DNA from: an uncultured Methylobacteriaceae bacterium
GTDB lineage: Bacteria; Pseudomonadota; Alphaproteobacteria; Rhizobiales; Beijerinckiaceae
DNA length: 6,750 nt
Direction: 5' to 3'
Assembly: GCA_937872715.1 (NCBI GenBank)
Contig: CALMTJ010000479.1
Coordinates: 3,800 to 10,549 of the forward strand
Part shown: positions 6,143 through 6,750 of the stretch, piece after piece
Numbering within the stretch: position 1 is the first letter of the stretch
Layout: each line of letters starts with the position of its first letter
Position numbers and translations under genes: made by a program
Notes under the pieces: model-generated
Databases searched by the model: none
What the model was told of the DNA's origin: nothing
Seen by the model: the letters and a program-made list of their open reading frames with translations, nothing else

Positions 6143-6750
6143 GTGGGGAGAATGGCGCTGGACGTACGAGGCGGCGGATGGAGACGTTACGCGGACCGGC
6201 GGGTCGCGCTGATGGGCGGGCTCGGCTTCTCCTGCGGGCTGCCCTTTCTCCTGGTCGGCGGCACCTTCACGGCCCGGCTCGCGACCGCCGACATCGACAT
6301 CAAGGCCATCGGCCTCTTCGCCTACCTGCTGCTTCCCTACAGCCTGAAGTTCCTGTGGGCGCCCGTGGTGGACGCGGTGGATCCGCCTCTCCTGTCGCGG
6401 TTCCTCGGCCGGCGCCGTGCCTGGATGGTGCTCTCGCAAGCGGCGGCCGGCCTCTGCCTCCTGGCGATGGCCTTCACCGACCCGGTCTCCAGCCTGCCGC
6501 TGCTCGGGCTCGCGGCCTTCCTGCTCGCCTTCGCGGCCGCGACCCAGGACATCGTGGTGGATGCGTGGCGCATCGAATCCGCCGGGATCGAGCGGCAGGG
6601 CCTGATGCTCGCCTCCTACCAGCTCGGCTACCGGCTGGGGCTGATCTCGGCCGGCGCGGGCGCGCTGCTCCTCGCGGCCGGCTCCGGCTGGCCGGCCGCC
6701 TACGTGCCCAGGGCGGCCGCGAGGTCGGTGGGGCGCCTCGCCTCCCTCCG
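6143..6750 (+). CDS. ampG: AmpG-like muropeptide permease (major facilitator superfamily), N-terminal part, cut by window edge
   Basis: This is a polytopic inner-membrane transporter; AmpG homologues import anhydro-muropeptides for cell-wall recycling. The 202 visible codons cover roughly the first half of a normal protein. Family-like features are GGLGFSCGLPFLLVGGTF at residues 25-42, IGLFAYLLLPYSLKFLWAPV at 56-75, LGRRRAWMVLSQ at 88-99, ATQDIVVDAWRIE at 133-145, and SYQLGYRLGLISAGAGALLL at 158-177. The Gln-Asp-Ile-Val-x-Asp-Ala motif is characteristic. Starts considered are GTG 6143 (preferred on its Shine-Dalgarno) and ATG 6152. After SGWPAAYV (181-188) the expected hydrophobic helix reads PRAAARSVGRLASL, with Arg at 190, 194 and 198. 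This is odd and may reflect base errors near the window end (see findings). The AmpG role rests on family resemblance; a general PAT/MFS transporter is the alternative. Confidence 0.85.
   Translation, partial: MGRMALDVRGGGWRRYADRRVALMGGLGFSCGLPFLLVGGTFTARLATADIDIKAIGLFAYLLLPYSLKFLWAPVVDAVDPPLLSRFLGRRRAWMVLSQAAAGLCLLAMAFTDPVSSLPLLGLAAFLLAFAAATQDIVVDAWRIESAGIERQGLMLASYQLGYRLGLISAGAGALLLAAGSGWPAAYVPRAAARSVGRLASL

Overview
The window is about 70% GC by eye, and G/C dominates third codon positions. Gene types, protein style and a short interspersed inverted repeat all suggest an alphaproteobacterium of the Hyphomicrobiales, perhaps near Methylobacteriaceae. That placement is inferred from family resemblance, not from a marker gene.

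Layout: (1) 1-495, minus strand: the N-terminal part of an M20D amidohydrolase that runs off the left edge. (2) 496-622: a short divergent intergenic region with a small dyad. (3) 623-2577, plus strand: a PrtD-type type I secretion ABC permease/ATPase, broken into two reading frames. Its membrane domain (623 to about 1690) and its nucleotide-binding domain (about 1826-2577) are each well preserved. (4) 2574-3899: the HlyD/PrtE-type membrane fusion protein, joined to the ATPase gene by an ATGA overlap. (5) 3900-4071: a gap with two GC-rich hairpins. (6) 4072-5919: an intact YddA/BacA-related ABC exporter with fused membrane and ATPase domains. (7) 5920-6142: a gap with an approximately 80-bp interspersed inverted repeat, then a strong Shine-Dalgarno. 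(8) 6143-6750: the N-terminal part of an AmpG-like major facilitator permease that runs off the right edge.

Functionally, the ATPase and fusion protein would form the inner-membrane part of a type I secretion system. No secreted substrate and no TolC-like outer-membrane partner lies in the window. The YddA-like exporter and AmpG-like permease are separate envelope transport functions.

The most striking observation is a spacer-free palindrome of 288 bp (1682-1969, axis between 1825 and 1826). Its left arm is a reverse-complement copy of the start of the nucleotide-binding domain, including Walker A. It sits where the interdomain linker should be and causes the frame break. Arms match at 135 of 144 positions. 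The five mismatches at 1684-1786 are all T-to-G when read in the coding sense of the copy, turning V/L codons into G/R. Three Arg codons in what should be an AmpG membrane helix at the right edge could be explained by the same change. I therefore favour a fold-back or assembly artefact with biased base errors over a real rearrangement, though this needs reads to settle. I see no convincing new biological system.
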